Below are positions 29,837 to 39,067 of a DNA stretch of 64,000 nt, piece by piece. The translations under genes and the position numbers were made by a program. The stretch comes from Mesorhizobium sp. M1C.F.Ca.ET.210.01.1.1 (lineage in GTDB: Bacteria > Pseudomonadota > Alphaproteobacteria > Rhizobiales > Rhizobiaceae). The notes under the pieces are model-generated. The model saw only the letters and a list, made by a program, of their open reading frames with translations, was not told the origin of the DNA and did no database searches. Each line of letters opens with the position of its first letter. Positions within the stretch are counted from its first letter, which is position 1. The stretch lies in NCBI RefSeq assembly GCF_004791585.1, contig NZ_SRUU01000007.1, positions 124,001 to 188,000 of the forward strand, in the 5' to 3' direction.

Positions 29837-31042
29837 CTAGGCGCGCTCGGCCAGCGCTTCCTCGCCGCGCCGCTCGCGGATCAGATTGACGAAGCGGCGG
29901 AAGAGGTAGTGCGAATCCTGCGGGCCGGGCGAGGCCTCCGGATGGTGCTGGACCGAGAACACCGGCCGGCCGGTCAGCGCAATGCCGCAATTCGATCCGT
30001 CGAACAGCGAGACATGGGTCTCCTCGACGCCTTCGGGCAGCGAGTCGGCGTCGACCGCGAAGCCATGGTTCATCGAGACGATCTCGACCTTGCCGGTCGT
30101 GTGGTCTTTCACTGGGTGGTTGGCGCCATGGTGGCCCTGATGCATCTTCTCGGTCCGTCCGCCGAGCGCCAGCGCCAGCATCTGATGGCCCAGGCAGATG
30201 CCGAACAGCGGGATGTCGGTCTTCAAGAGATCCTGGATCACCGGCACGGCATATTCGCCGGTCGCTTCCGGGTCGCCCGGACCGTTGGAGAGGAAGATGC
30301 CGTCCGGCTGCATGGCCAGGATCTCTTCCGCGCCAGTCTTGGCCGGCACGACGGTGACCTTGGCGCCGAGGCCCGCGAGCAGGCGCAGGATGTTGCGCTT
30401 GACGCCATAGTCGATCGCCACAACGTGCAGCGATGGGTCGTCCTGCTCGCCGAAGCCTTTGTCCCAGATCCAGGGCGTCTCGCGCCAGACCGAGGACTGG
30501 CCCGACGTAACCTCTTTCGCGAGGTCGAGCCCGACTAGGCCCGACCAGGCGGCGGCGCGCCGTTTCAGGTCGTCGAGGTCGAAGACGCCGTCGGGCGCAT
30601 GCGCGACGACGGCATTGGGCATGCCCTTCTCGCGGATCAGCACGGTGAGCGCACGGGTGTCGATACCCGAAAGCGCGACGATGCCGCGCTTCTTGAGCCA
30701 CTGGTCGAGATGACCGGCTGCCCGGTAGTTGGACGGGTCGGTGACGTTGGCCTTGAAGATGGCGCCGACGGCACCGGCGCGCGCCGCCGGATTGAGGTCT
30801 TCGATATCCTCGCCGTTGGTGCCGACATTGCCGATATGCGGGAAGGTGAAGGTGACGATCTGGCCGGCATAGGAGGGGTCGGTGAGGATCTCCTCGTAAC
30901 CGGTGAGCGCGGTGTTGAAGCACACTTCCGCGACCGCCGATCCGGTGGCGCCGAGGCCGCGGCCCTCGATCACCGTGCCGTCGGCAAGCACCAGAAGGGC
31001 GGTCGGCTTTTCGGTGGCCCAGGGGGCGGTGGTCGTGGCCAT
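29837..31042 (-). CDS. carA: Carbamoyl phosphate synthase small subunit
   Basis: 401 residues. N-terminal CPSase small-chain domain (LADGTVIEGRGLGATGSAV, NTALTGYEEILTDPSYAGQ), C-terminal class I glutamine amidotransferase with the catalytic Cys in FGICLGHQ and the His/Glu pair in VQHHPEASPGP. Supplies ammonia to CarB. ATG at 31042, with GGAGTG upstream. Divergent from yqeY; carB is 13 kb to the left on the same strand. Confidence 0.97.
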   Translation of the reverse strand: MATTTAPWATEKPTALLVLADGTVIEGRGLGATGSAVAEVCFNTALTGYEEILTDPSYAGQIVTFTFPHIGNVGTNGEDIEDLNPAARAGAVGAIFKANVTDPSNYRAAGHLDQWLKKRGIVALSGIDTRALTVLIREKGMPNAVVAHAPDGVFDLDDLKRRAAAWSGLVGLDLAKEVTSGQSSVWRETPWIWDKGFGEQDDPSLHVVAIDYGVKRNILRLLAGLGAKVTVVPAKTGAEEILAMQPDGIFLSNGPGDPEATGEYAVPVIQDLLKTDIPLFGICLGHQMLALALGGRTEKMHQGHHGANHPVKDHTTGKVEIVSMNHGFAVDADSLPEGVEETHVSLFDGSNCGIALTGRPVFSVQHHPEASPGPQDSHYLFRRFVNLIRERRGEEALAERA

Positions 31043-31302
31043 GGAGGCACTCCTGTAAAGCGCGGCGACTGGTCAACGGGACCACTCGCGCAGCAAGGCG
31101 CGAAGCAGGATTTCCCAGCTTTTGCGCGTCAACTCATTGTCTCATGCAGGACCGAGTACATAGGCGAAGGCGAGGGAGCGGTCAATGAGGTGGCCGCCAG
31201 CCGGGTTCGGTCTGCTTTCATCCAGCGATATCAGTGGCTTGCCGAGATTTGCCTTAGGTTACCAGCAAAGCTATTGTCCGCCGCATTCGAAGGAGAAGCA
31301 CG

Positions 31303-31752
31303 ATGCGCGAGAAAATCGCCGAATCCATGAAGAGCGCGATGAAGGCGCAGGACAAGCACCGCCTGCCGACGCTGCGGCTGATCCAGGCGGCCATCCACGA
31401 CCGCGACATCGCCAATCGCGGCGCCGGCAAGCCGGCGGCGAGCGAGGAAGAAATTCTGCAGATCCTGGCCAAGATGGTGAAGCAGCGCGAGGAATCGGCC
31501 AAGGCGTTCGAGGATGGCAAGCGGCCGGAACTGGCGGCCCAGGAGCGCGGCGAGATGGAGATCATCCGCACGTTCCTGCCGACGCAGCTCGACGATGCGG
31601 CGATTATGGCGGCAGCCCGCGAGGCAATCGCAGCGACAGGCGCGGCCAGCCAGAAGGATATGGGCAAGGTGATCGGCGCGCTGAAGCAGAAATATGCCGG
31701 CCAGATGGACTTCGCCAAGGCAAGCGCCATCGTCAAGGGACTGCTGCAGTAG
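31303..31752 (+). CDS. yqeY: GatB/YqeY domain protein
   Basis: 149 residues, the standard YqeY length: MREKIAESMKSAMKAQDKHR, LPTLRLIQAAIHDRDI, RGEMEIIRTFLPTQL and GKVIGALKQKYAGQMDFA. It resembles the tRNA-interacting tail domain of the GatB amidotransferase subunit, but its own role is unsettled. GAAGGAG precedes ATG 31303. In many alphaproteobacteria yqeY is followed directly by dnaG and rpoD; here 7.7 kb separates them. Confidence 0.93.
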   Translation: MREKIAESMKSAMKAQDKHRLPTLRLIQAAIHDRDIANRGAGKPAASEEEILQILAKMVKQREESAKAFEDGKRPELAAQERGEMEIIRTFLPTQLDDAAIMAAAREAIAATGAASQKDMGKVIGALKQKYAGQMDFAKASAIVKGLLQ

Positions 31753-31761
31753 AGGACTGCC

Positions 31762-32760
31762 TCACGGCTCCTTGCAGATCGGCACCGGCTGCGGCGGCGG
31801 CAGCGGGTGATCCTTCTTGTATTGCGCGATGATCGGCTCGAGGGTCTTCTTCGGCCAGAATTTCGGCGCGCCGATCTCCTTCAGGCAGGATGCATTCCAA
31901 TAAAGCTCCGCGCCCGACAGCGATTGCCCGGACGCTGCCTTCCGCGCGATCGCCGCGATGTCCCGCGACTCCGGGTATATGTAGAGCGTCGTCGGATTGT
32001 TCTTCACCATCGGAATGATCTGCTCGGCATCCGCAGGCGACCAGCTCGTGCAGCCATTGCTACGGCCGCCGGCGTAATTCACCAGCTTGCCGAAGGGGAC
32101 AAAACCATCATGGTCGGCGTACGAGCTGTTCGGGCTTTTGCGAAGGCACATCCCCTTCAACAGCGCTGCCGGATGTCCGCCGATCACGCGCTGCCTGGCG
32201 TTGGCGGTTTCACCTTCGCCGTCGAACTGCACGAAGGTGCGCATGAAAACCGCATTCTGCTTCGCGCCGACACGGTAGTAGCCCTTGAACGACGTTTTCG
32301 CCTCAGCGGTCATGTAGGCGCCGCCGGCCGTCAGCTCCGAATCCATCGCGTTACCGAAGTTTTTCGCGCAGCGCCTGCCGTTGGAAAAATCCGCGACGCC
32401 CTTCAGATTGCGGCCGCCGCCATGGCCCGCCGAAACCGCTCGGAACGACTGCTCGGCCTCGCAGATGATGTAATAACGGCGCCCCAGGACCCCATTGCCC
32501 AAGTCGCCGGGGCGTGTCGCGTCCATGGCAAAGTAGCAGGGGTTCCGGACCGATCCTTCGCTTGCCTTTTTGAGGTAGAGCGCGCGGGCCCGTTCCAGCA
32601 CCACTTGAGCGATCTGGCCGTCGCCTTCACCGACATGGGCCTGCAGCCATGCAGGGATATCTGATGATCGCAAGGCCGCGTAAGATCGGGCCGACATCGT
32701 CAGGGCGGCGGCAATGAGGCAGAGGACAGTGACGCCCAGCGGAACAGATCTCAACCGCAC
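31762..32760 (-). CDS. Secreted L,D-transpeptidase catalytic-domain protein
   Basis: 332 residues with a signal peptide (to about SARSYA). YkuD_2-type murein L,D-transpeptidase family: RYYIICEAEQSFRAVSAGHGGG, IGGHPAALLKG and the active-site block GRSNGCTSWSPAD near 240, where Cys is the expected nucleophile. It would form or cleave 3-3 peptide links or attach proteins to peptidoglycan in the periplasm. It ends in a Pro-rich tail with one Cys. Ends 10 bp from the yqeY stop (convergent). Confidence 0.82.
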   Translation of the reverse strand: MRLRSVPLGVTVLCLIAAALTMSARSYAALRSSDIPAWLQAHVGEGDGQIAQVVLERARALYLKKASEGSVRNPCYFAMDATRPGDLGNGVLGRRYYIICEAEQSFRAVSAGHGGGRNLKGVADFSNGRRCAKNFGNAMDSELTAGGAYMTAEAKTSFKGYYRVGAKQNAVFMRTFVQFDGEGETANARQRVIGGHPAALLKGMCLRKSPNSSYADHDGFVPFGKLVNYAGGRSNGCTSWSPADAEQIIPMVKNNPTTLYIYPESRDIAAIARKAASGQSLSGAELYWNASCLKEIGAPKFWPKKTLEPIIAQYKKDHPLPPPQPVPICKEP

Positions 32761-32887
32761 CGGATTATTTCCCCTCTCGAACCGCCATCCCCTTGCGGTG
32801 AATCACCTGCCCCAATCATAAAAGACCTCGCCCCAATCGGCGAAACACTTCTTGTTTAGCAAGGGCAGCCGTAAGCCGGGATTTAAC

Positions 32888-33445
32888 ATGGTCGAAATCG
32901 TCAAACCCGCGCTCGAACACCTGCCATCCTACAAGGCGGCGCTGGAGCGCGGCTGGTCGCCCGACAATGTCCGGCTCCTGGAGACGACGCGCGAGCAGCT
33001 CGCGGCCATCGAGGAAGATCCCGTCGCTTTCCTCGCCAGTCTTCACGACCCGCAAGCGAAAGGACCACCCATCACCCTGCCAGACGGCAGCAAGGTGCCG
33101 CGCTTGCCTGGCTTCCGGCGCTGGATATGGGATGGCGAGGCTGTCGGCTCGATAGGGCTTCGCTGGCAGAAGGGCACGTCGGCGCTGCCGCCGCACGTGC
33201 TCGGCCATATCGGTTATGCCGTCGTGCCGTGGAAGCGGGGCCGCGGCTACGCCACCGAGGCGCTGCGGCTGATGCTGGAAGAGGCAAGGGCGGTTGGCCT
33301 CGACTATGTCGAGATCACCACGGATCTCGACAATCCCGCTTCGCAGAAGGTGATCCTCGCCAATGGCGGGATTCTCGCCGGGCGGTTCGCCAAGGTCGCC
33401 GCCTATGGCGGCGCGGGGAGTCTCAAATACCGGATCGAGCTTTAG
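32888..33445 (+). CDS. GNAT family acetyltransferase (RimJ/RimL-like)
   Basis: 185 residues. The acetyl-CoA motif is VPWKRGRGYATEALRLMLEEA near 116-136, followed by ITTDLDNPASQKVILANGG, the RimJ/L pattern. ATG at 32888 is preferred to TTG at 32852, but no strong ribosome-binding site is seen at either. Substrate unknown. Confidence 0.85.
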   Translation: MVEIVKPALEHLPSYKAALERGWSPDNVRLLETTREQLAAIEEDPVAFLASLHDPQAKGPPITLPDGSKVPRLPGFRRWIWDGEAVGSIGLRWQKGTSALPPHVLGHIGYAVVPWKRGRGYATEALRLMLEEARAVGLDYVEITTDLDNPASQKVILANGGILAGRFAKVAAYGGAGSLKYRIEL

Positions 33446-33476
33446 ATCTGTTCTCGGACAAGCGCGATTGAAGCGC

Positions 33477-33863
33477 CTATTCGCCGGGCTTGGCCAGTCG
33501 TCCTTCTTCGGCCTTATAGTAGAACTGGCTCGCGACAAGCCAGCCTTTCAGTGGCCTGAGCGGCGGAATGCAGGTCGCCAGAATTATGGGCACCGAAACA
33601 AAGGCGTGGAACCACATGGACGGCTCGAAGCTCACCTGCGCCCAGACGGCGAACAGCACTGAGGGAACGCAGGCGAAGCAGATGACGAAGAAGGCTGGGC
33701 CGTCGGCCGGATCGGCAAAGGAATAGTCGAGCCCGCAGACCTCGCATTTCGGCGCTAGCTTGAGAAATCCGTCGAACAGCCGGCCTTCGCCGCAACGCGG
33801 GCAGCGGCCGCGGATACCGACCCGCCAGGGTTCGAGGTCGGGATAGTGCGCGTGATCTTGCAT
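33477..33863 (-). CDS. DUF983 membrane protein
   Basis: 128 residues. Zinc-ribbon-like CPRCGEG and CEVCGLD pairs near 21-50, then two transmembrane helices (AFFVICFACVPSVLFAVWA and WFHAFVSVPIILATCIPPL) and a short tail QFYYKAEEG. DUF983 proteins are common in alphaproteobacteria and often lie near cytochrome oxidase genes, not seen here. Divergent from the MocR gene. Role unknown. Confidence 0.9.
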   Translation of the reverse strand: MQDHAHYPDLEPWRVGIRGRCPRCGEGRLFDGFLKLAPKCEVCGLDYSFADPADGPAFFVICFACVPSVLFAVWAQVSFEPSMWFHAFVSVPIILATCIPPLRPLKGWLVASQFYYKAEEGRLAKPGE

Positions 33864-33920
33864 GGTTGGTACTCTCCACGGACCTCGCATGCATTCGATC
33901 GGCCTTGAGGTCACGTACAC

Positions 33921-33950
33921 ATACTAGTATCATGATTGTATGCATACAAT
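33921..33950. promoter_or_regulatory. Two palindromes upstream of the MocR regulator
   Basis: ATACTAGTAT (33921-33930) and ATTGTATGCATACAAT (33935-33950) are both perfect palindromes, built from GTAT/ATAC half sites and separated by 4 bp. They lie between divergent DUF983 and MocR genes, 28 bp before the GTG start. MocR/GntR-type proteins typically bind such paired half-sites, so autoregulation is likely. Confidence 0.7.
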
Positions 33951-33977
33951 GCGACAAAATGTATGGAGAATGACGGC

Positions 33978-35354
33978 GTGAACGATAAGAGCGGCCTCAG
34001 CTGGCTTTCTCCGATGGAGGAGGGCTCTCGGCCGATCTATCTCAGAATTGTCGACGCGCTTGCGGCTGCCCGCTCGAGCGGCCGGCTGCAGCCGGGGGAC
34101 AGGCTGCCGCCGCAGCGGGAGGTTGCCCGCTTCCTTGCGGTGGATCTAACCACCGTCACCAGGGCGTTCACCGAAGCACGCCGCAGGAACCTGATCGATG
34201 CAACGGCAGGTCGCGGTACCTTCATCACGCCAGGCGAGCCGGAAGAGCCGATACTCGATCTGAGCATGAACATTCCGCCAGCACCCTCGGGCCTCAGCCT
34301 GCCGGCATTGATCCGGGCGGGCATAGAGGGACTGCTCAAACGCTCCAGCGCGGACGCGCTGCTTTCCTACCATCCCGGCCCGGGTTCGCCCGCCGAACGC
34401 GCCGCCGGCTCATCATGGCTTGCTGCGACCGGCGACAGGCTGCCAATCGAACGCGTTGCCGTCGGATCGGGGGCGCAGGCGCTGCTTGCGGCCGTTCTTC
34501 TGTCGCACACGCGCGAGGGCGATACGATCGTCACTGATGCGCTGACCTATCCGGGTTTGATCGCGCTGGCGCAAACCTCCGGACGGAATCTGGCCGGGGT
34601 GGGACGCGACAATGACGGCATGCGTCCCGACTATCTGGAGGAGGCGGTGCGACAGCACGGCGCACGTCTTCTTTATCTCAACCCGACGCTCCACAATCCC
34701 ACTGCGATCACCATGCCGGAGGACCGGCGCCGGGATCTGGCGCGGATAGCCCGCAAGCTCAATTTGACCATCATCGAGGACGATCCCTACAGCCCGCTGC
34801 TGCCTGTTTCGCCACCAGCCTTCCTCACTCTGGCGCCGGAACGGACCATCTATGTCGCGACGATGGCGAAATGCATTTCGCCTTTCCTGCGCACCGCTTT
34901 CCTTGCCGCGCCCGATGTCGAGACCGTCGAGCACATCGCGGCGGCAATCCGCGGCACCACGATGATGGCGCCGCCGTTGATGACGGGTCTCGCCTGCGAG
35001 TGGGTGCGAAGCGGCCTCGCCGGCGAGATTACCGCTGCGGTGCGTGCCGAAGCGGAGGTCAGGCAGACAATCGCGCGCAAAATCCTGCCAGCAGGGTTCG
35101 CCGCGGCGCAATCGTGCCTGCATCTCTGGTACCCACTCGACGAGCGGCCGCGCTCTTCGGAGCTTGGCGACCTGGCCCGGCGGCGCGGATTGGCCATCAG
35201 TCCAGTGCAGGAGTTTTCCGTTATGGCCGGTATCGCCGATGGCCTGCGCTTGGCGCTGGGCGCCGCATCCAGCCGCGAACGGCTGGAGGAGGGCCTTCGC
35301 GGCTTGGCGTCGATCCTTGCGGGCGGCTCCGGATATTCGCCGCCCGTGGTCTGA
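33978..35354 (+). CDS. MocR-type regulator (GntR HTH fused to aminotransferase domain)
   Basis: About 458 residues. N-terminal GntR winged helix: RPIYLRIVDALAAARSSGRL, LPPQREVARFLAVDLTTVTR, then GRGTFI. From about residue 100 a class I aminotransferase fold: SGAQALLAAVLL, YLNPTLHNPTAITMP, EDDPYSPL and the PLP-lysine position in ATMAKCISPFLR. MocR proteins sense PLP or an amino compound and regulate nearby genes. Start uncertain: GTG at 33978 has GGAG upstream, while ATG codons at 33936 and 33963 lie in or near the palindromes. Convergent with the frameshifted MFS gene. Confidence 0.85.
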   Translation: MNDKSGLSWLSPMEEGSRPIYLRIVDALAAARSSGRLQPGDRLPPQREVARFLAVDLTTVTRAFTEARRRNLIDATAGRGTFITPGEPEEPILDLSMNIPPAPSGLSLPALIRAGIEGLLKRSSADALLSYHPGPGSPAERAAGSSWLAATGDRLPIERVAVGSGAQALLAAVLLSHTREGDTIVTDALTYPGLIALAQTSGRNLAGVGRDNDGMRPDYLEEAVRQHGARLLYLNPTLHNPTAITMPEDRRRDLARIARKLNLTIIEDDPYSPLLPVSPPAFLTLAPERTIYVATMAKCISPFLRTAFLAAPDVETVEHIAAAIRGTTMMAPPLMTGLACEWVRSGLAGEITAAVRAEAEVRQTIARKILPAGFAAAQSCLHLWYPLDERPRSSELGDLARRRGLAISPVQEFSVMAGIADGLRLALGAASSRERLEEGLRGLASILAGGSGYSPPVV

Positions 35355-35386
35355 GGCAATACACCGACAACGCGGTGCCCTGTCCT

Positions 35387-36567
35387 CTATTCGGCGGCCG
35401 CAGGCAGTGGCGGCGTCGAGCGGCTGCGCCACTCCCAGGCCTGCGATGCCAGCGCCACCATCACGGCCACCAGCATGGCAAGCGCGCCGGCGACCGGCAG
35501 GCTGCGATAGCCCAGGCCGGCATTGAGCATCGCGGCACCCAGAGAGGCGGCGAGCGCGATGCCGACATTGAAGCCCGATGGGATGAGCGAAGAGGCAAGG
35601 TTCGAGGCGTCCGCCGTCCAGGCCAGGATCCGGGTCTGGATCGGCGCGCCGATGGCGAAGTTGAGGCCGCCCCAGAGGACGATCGCAACGATCATCGGCA
35701 ACGGATATGGGCTGACGGCGTAGATGATGGCCAGCATGACCCCCTGCAGGAAAAGCATGGCGATCAGCGATGGCATCAGCTTCCAGTCTGCAAGCTTGCC
35801 GCCGAGAAGAACGCCGATCGTGGCGCCGACGCCGTTGAGCAGCAGCACCCAAGGGATCAGGCTTTCGTCGAGGCCGGTGACTTCCAGCAGCGTCGGTGTG
35901 ATGTAGGTGAACAGGCCGAACTGGCCGATCATCAACATCAGCATCAGGATGAGCGAAGTCCAGACCTGCTGGCGCCCCAATACACGCACCTCGTGCGCAA
36001 GGCTGACGGGCCGGTTGGCGGCGCCTGCCGTGCGCGGCAGCAGCGCGAGCATGGCGAGAATCGCGACGACGCCCAGCGCGCCCATCACCCAGAAGGTCGC
36101 CCGCCAGCCCCATAGGCCGCCGATCGCTGTTCCGGCCGGCACGCCAATGACGTTGGAGACGGTCAGCCCCGAGAGGATGACCGCGACAGCCCGACCGCGC
36201 TGGTCCTCGCGCACCAGCCCGACCGCGACCACCATGGCGACGCCGAAATAGCATCCATGCGCCACGGCGTCGCAACCCGCAGCAGGAGCATCGAGGTGAA
36301 GTCGGGCGCCAGCGCGCAGGCGGCTTGGCCAAGGGTGAAGGCTATCGTCAGCCCGATGAGCAGCGCCTTTCGCGAGAGCCTGCTCGTTGCAAGCGCCAGA
36401 AGCGGACCGCCGATGGCGATGCCGCAGGCATAGCCGGAGACCAGGTAGCCGGCAGTGGGCACGGAAACGCCAAGGCCCTCCGCCACCTCCGGCAGAACGC
36501 CGGCGATGACGAACTCGGTGGTGCCGAAGGCGAAGGCGGCAATGAACAGGGCAATCAGCGGCAGCAT
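35387..36567 (-). pseudogene. MFS transporter broken by a one-base frameshift
   Basis: Two overlapping minus-strand frames make one DHA1-type MFS protein. The first (from 36567) has MLPLIALFIAAFAFGTTEF through ACALAPDFTSMLLLRVAT. The second (open from 36265) continues VAHGCYFGVAMVVAVGLVRE to the end at 35387. The junction is near 36266-36275. Restoring one base gives 393 residues, the normal family length, so the change is a one-base loss relative to an intact gene. It may be real decay or a sequencing error. It lies convergent to the MocR gene. Confidence 0.85.
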
Positions 36568-36690
36568 GGGCGCAAAGACTTGAGGTGAATGCAGCGCGTC
36601 AAACCATGGATGTGCGGCGCCGGCAATGCAGAAATTGTCGACGCCGCTTTAGCTTTTCTTGAGCGGGTTGGTTGCGCCTTGACTCGTAAG

Positions 36691-36906
36691 TTATTGCGCA
36701 GCCGTCTTGCGGCCGTAGGGGATCTTCAGCCAGGTCCGCTCATGGAGATAGTAGAGCAACGACTTGGTGACGACTTCGGTCAAGCCGATGGCGGCCGCCA
36801 ACTTTACGCTTCCGGTCACGACCAGCGAGATGATCATTGTGTCGATCGTGCCGGTGGCGCGCCACGAGAGTGCCTTGGCGAAGCTGCGCGAATGGGTATC
36901 CAACAA
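36691..36906 (-). CDS. DUF2061 small membrane protein
   Basis: 71 residues, one DUF2061 domain: SWRATGTIDTMIISLVVTG and LTEVVTKSLLYYLHERTWLKI, two membrane helices joined by a short loop. Start codon TTG at 36906 (or the TTG next to it), with GGGAGG upstream. The family occurs alone or fused to sulfate-assimilation proteins; its role is not known. Confidence 0.85.
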   Translation of the reverse strand: MLDTHSRSFAKALSWRATGTIDTMIISLVVTGSVKLAAAIGLTEVVTKSLLYYLHERTWLKIPYGRKTAAQ

Positions 36907-37040
36907 CTATCCTCCCGGTGGACCTGATCCAATGCTTAGCCGACGGATGGCTGGAGGAGCAAAGACTAATTTTTCCGCTTTGGTGCCGACGGCGGAACCT
37001 TGTTCCCAAGTTGACGTCACGGCAGCAATTTTGCGGCTTG

Positions 37041-38705
37041 CTATCCGGCCTTCAGTCGCGAGCCGCCGAGCAGGCCGCGCTCCTCCAGCACCGGGTAAGC
37101 CATGGAAGCGAGCAGCGAATTGATCTGCTTGAAATCGCGGATGGTGTCGAGGTGGATCGAACTGGTCTCGACGCTTTTGGCGGTGCCGTCGCGCAGCCGC
37201 ACGAAATGGCTGGCGCTGGTCTCCTTCTCACGCTCGCGCAGCAGATCCTTCTCCAGCACCAACTGCCGGGCGGTCTCGGGGTCGCGCGAGACCAGCACGT
37301 TGAAGGCAAGCCGCGCATTGGCCAGCACCGAGGCATGGAAGGCGCTGAGTTCGCGCCAGCCCTCGGGCGTGAACTCCAGACCGCGCTCCAGCTTCTTCCT
37401 GACATGCACCAGCAGGTTGCGCACGATGATGTCGCCGACCTGCTCCAGCTTGACGCAGGCGCCGATCAGTTCCTGGCAGCGCAGCGCCTCGTCCTCGCTC
37501 AAGGGGTTCTTGGTGACCTTGGCGAGATAGAGCTTGATCGCCGCGTGCTTCTGATCGACGCGGTCGTCGAGCGCGGCCAGCGCCTTGATCTTGCCGGCGT
37601 CGGCGCTCTCGTAAAGCTCGATGATGCGCTTCAGCATGATCTCGACCGTCTCGCAGACCCGCACCACCTCGCGCGTGGCGTTGGCCAGCGCCTGGCTCGG
37701 CGTGTCGAGCGCGCTCTCGTTCAGCGCCGACAATTCGACGACATCGAGCGCTGCCGCCGGCGCAGGTCCGGCACCGAGCGCCACGATCTTCTCGGAGATG
37801 CGATAGACGAGACCGGCGAGCGGCAGGCCCGCAAGCAGGATGATCACGTTGAACAGGATGTGCGCGTTGACGATCTGGTCCGGTCCGGTCGCGCCGAGAA
37901 AGCCGACCGGCGGCTTCAGCGTCATGAACAGGATCAGCATGATCAAAGAGCCCATGCCGCGCATCAGAAGATTGCCGACCGGCACCACGCGCACTCCGGG
38001 ATCGGCATTGCGGGTCAGCAGCGGCGCGATGATCGAGGAGCCGAGATTGACGCCAAGCACCAGCACGATGCCGAGCTCCGGTGGAATGAAGCCGCGGCCA
38101 GCCAATGTCACCAAGAGCAGCACCGCCGCGATCGAGGAATGGAACAGCCAGGTGATCAGCGCGGCGAGAAGATAGGCGGTGACGAAATCGCCGGAGAAGT
38201 AGTTGACGATCATCGGCATCAGCGGGCTCTGGCGCAACGGCTCCGAAGCCTGGCCAATCATCTCCAGCGACAGCAGCAGCAGGCCGATGCCGACGAGGAT
38301 GCGGCCGAGCTGGCGCCAGTCACGTCGCTCGGTGGCCATGAACATGACCGTTCCGGCGACCAGGCAGACCGGCACGAGAAGCGACAGGTCGAAGGTCAGC
38401 AGCTTGACCACAAGCGCCGAGCCGATCTCGGCGCCGCGCACGGCGAGCTGTCCGGCGGCGCCAGATACGATGCCGGCGCCGGCGAAGGAGCCGACCAGCA
38501 GGGTGACGGCGGTGGAGCTCTGCAAGGCGACCGCGAGGCCGCAGCCCGCGAGAACCGCCATCAGTGGATTGCGCATGGTGGCGCGCAGCCGGTGGCGCAG
38601 CACGTCGCCATAGGCGCGCTCGACGCCTGTCTTCACCATGCGGGTGGCAAACAGCATCAGCGCCACCGCGCCGGCTAGGTGCAGCAGGACGACGGACCCG
38701 CTCAT
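37041..38705 (-). CDS. Na+/phosphate cotransporter family protein (NptA/YjbB type)
   Basis: 554 residues. The membrane domain holds two inverted QSST-type repeats: LAVALQSSTAVTLLVGSFAG near 57-76 and the second around LITWLFHSSIAAVLLLVTLA with GVNLGSSIIAPL. From about residue 330 a cytoplasmic helical PhoU-like domain (ALANATREVVRVCETVEIML ... CVKLEQVGDIIVRNL). It moves phosphate with sodium; in YjbB the direction is export. Single gene. ATG at 38705. Confidence 0.9.
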   Translation of the reverse strand: MSGSVVLLHLAGAVALMLFATRMVKTGVERAYGDVLRHRLRATMRNPLMAVLAGCGLAVALQSSTAVTLLVGSFAGAGIVSGAAGQLAVRGAEIGSALVVKLLTFDLSLLVPVCLVAGTVMFMATERRDWRQLGRILVGIGLLLLSLEMIGQASEPLRQSPLMPMIVNYFSGDFVTAYLLAALITWLFHSSIAAVLLLVTLAGRGFIPPELGIVLVLGVNLGSSIIAPLLTRNADPGVRVVPVGNLLMRGMGSLIMLILFMTLKPPVGFLGATGPDQIVNAHILFNVIILLAGLPLAGLVYRISEKIVALGAGPAPAAALDVVELSALNESALDTPSQALANATREVVRVCETVEIMLKRIIELYESADAGKIKALAALDDRVDQKHAAIKLYLAKVTKNPLSEDEALRCQELIGACVKLEQVGDIIVRNLLVHVRKKLERGLEFTPEGWRELSAFHASVLANARLAFNVLVSRDPETARQLVLEKDLLREREKETSASHFVRLRDGTAKSVETSSIHLDTIRDFKQINSLLASMAYPVLEERGLLGGSRLKAG

Positions 38706-39067
38706 GCCCGACCTCGCAACGAGGCGGCAAGGAAGGGGAAAAGGGCACGAATCACAAGCATTTCGGGGGTCGAGACTACTCCAAACAATTTTAGCCGGAT
38801 AATAAATTTCGCTCCGCTTGACCGGCGGCCGGCACGCGACGGCGTGTGTCGGAAATGGACGGAAGGCATATTGGTTGCATGCCGGAGGCGGATTGGGGGA
38901 CGAATATCGCTCGCGGGGCCAGCCGATCGCCGATGCGGTATCGGCAAATTGTTGAAGTTGCTCATATAAGCATCAGAAATCATTACAGAATTGTAATCAA
39001 GCTGTTCAGTTTCGGTTCATGCCGGCGCGGCTATCTCCTTGCCTATCGACAACCAGGGAGCACGACC
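38706..39067 (+). other. Gap upstream of rcnB-like gene
   Basis: 362 bp without a convincing gene. The right half is AT-rich and holds the palindrome at 38982-38997 listed separately. The left half has stretches of A/T near 38785-38810 that could hold the divergent promoter of the Na/Pi transporter. Nothing else is recognised. Confidence 0.4.
38982..38997. promoter_or_regulatory. Palindrome ATTACA-GAAT-TGTAAT
   Basis: Perfect 6-bp arms around a 4-bp centre, about 70 bp upstream of the rcnB-like start. TTACA/TGTAA half-sites of this kind are bound by OmpR-type response regulators in many bacteria. The regulator is unknown. Confidence 0.5.
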
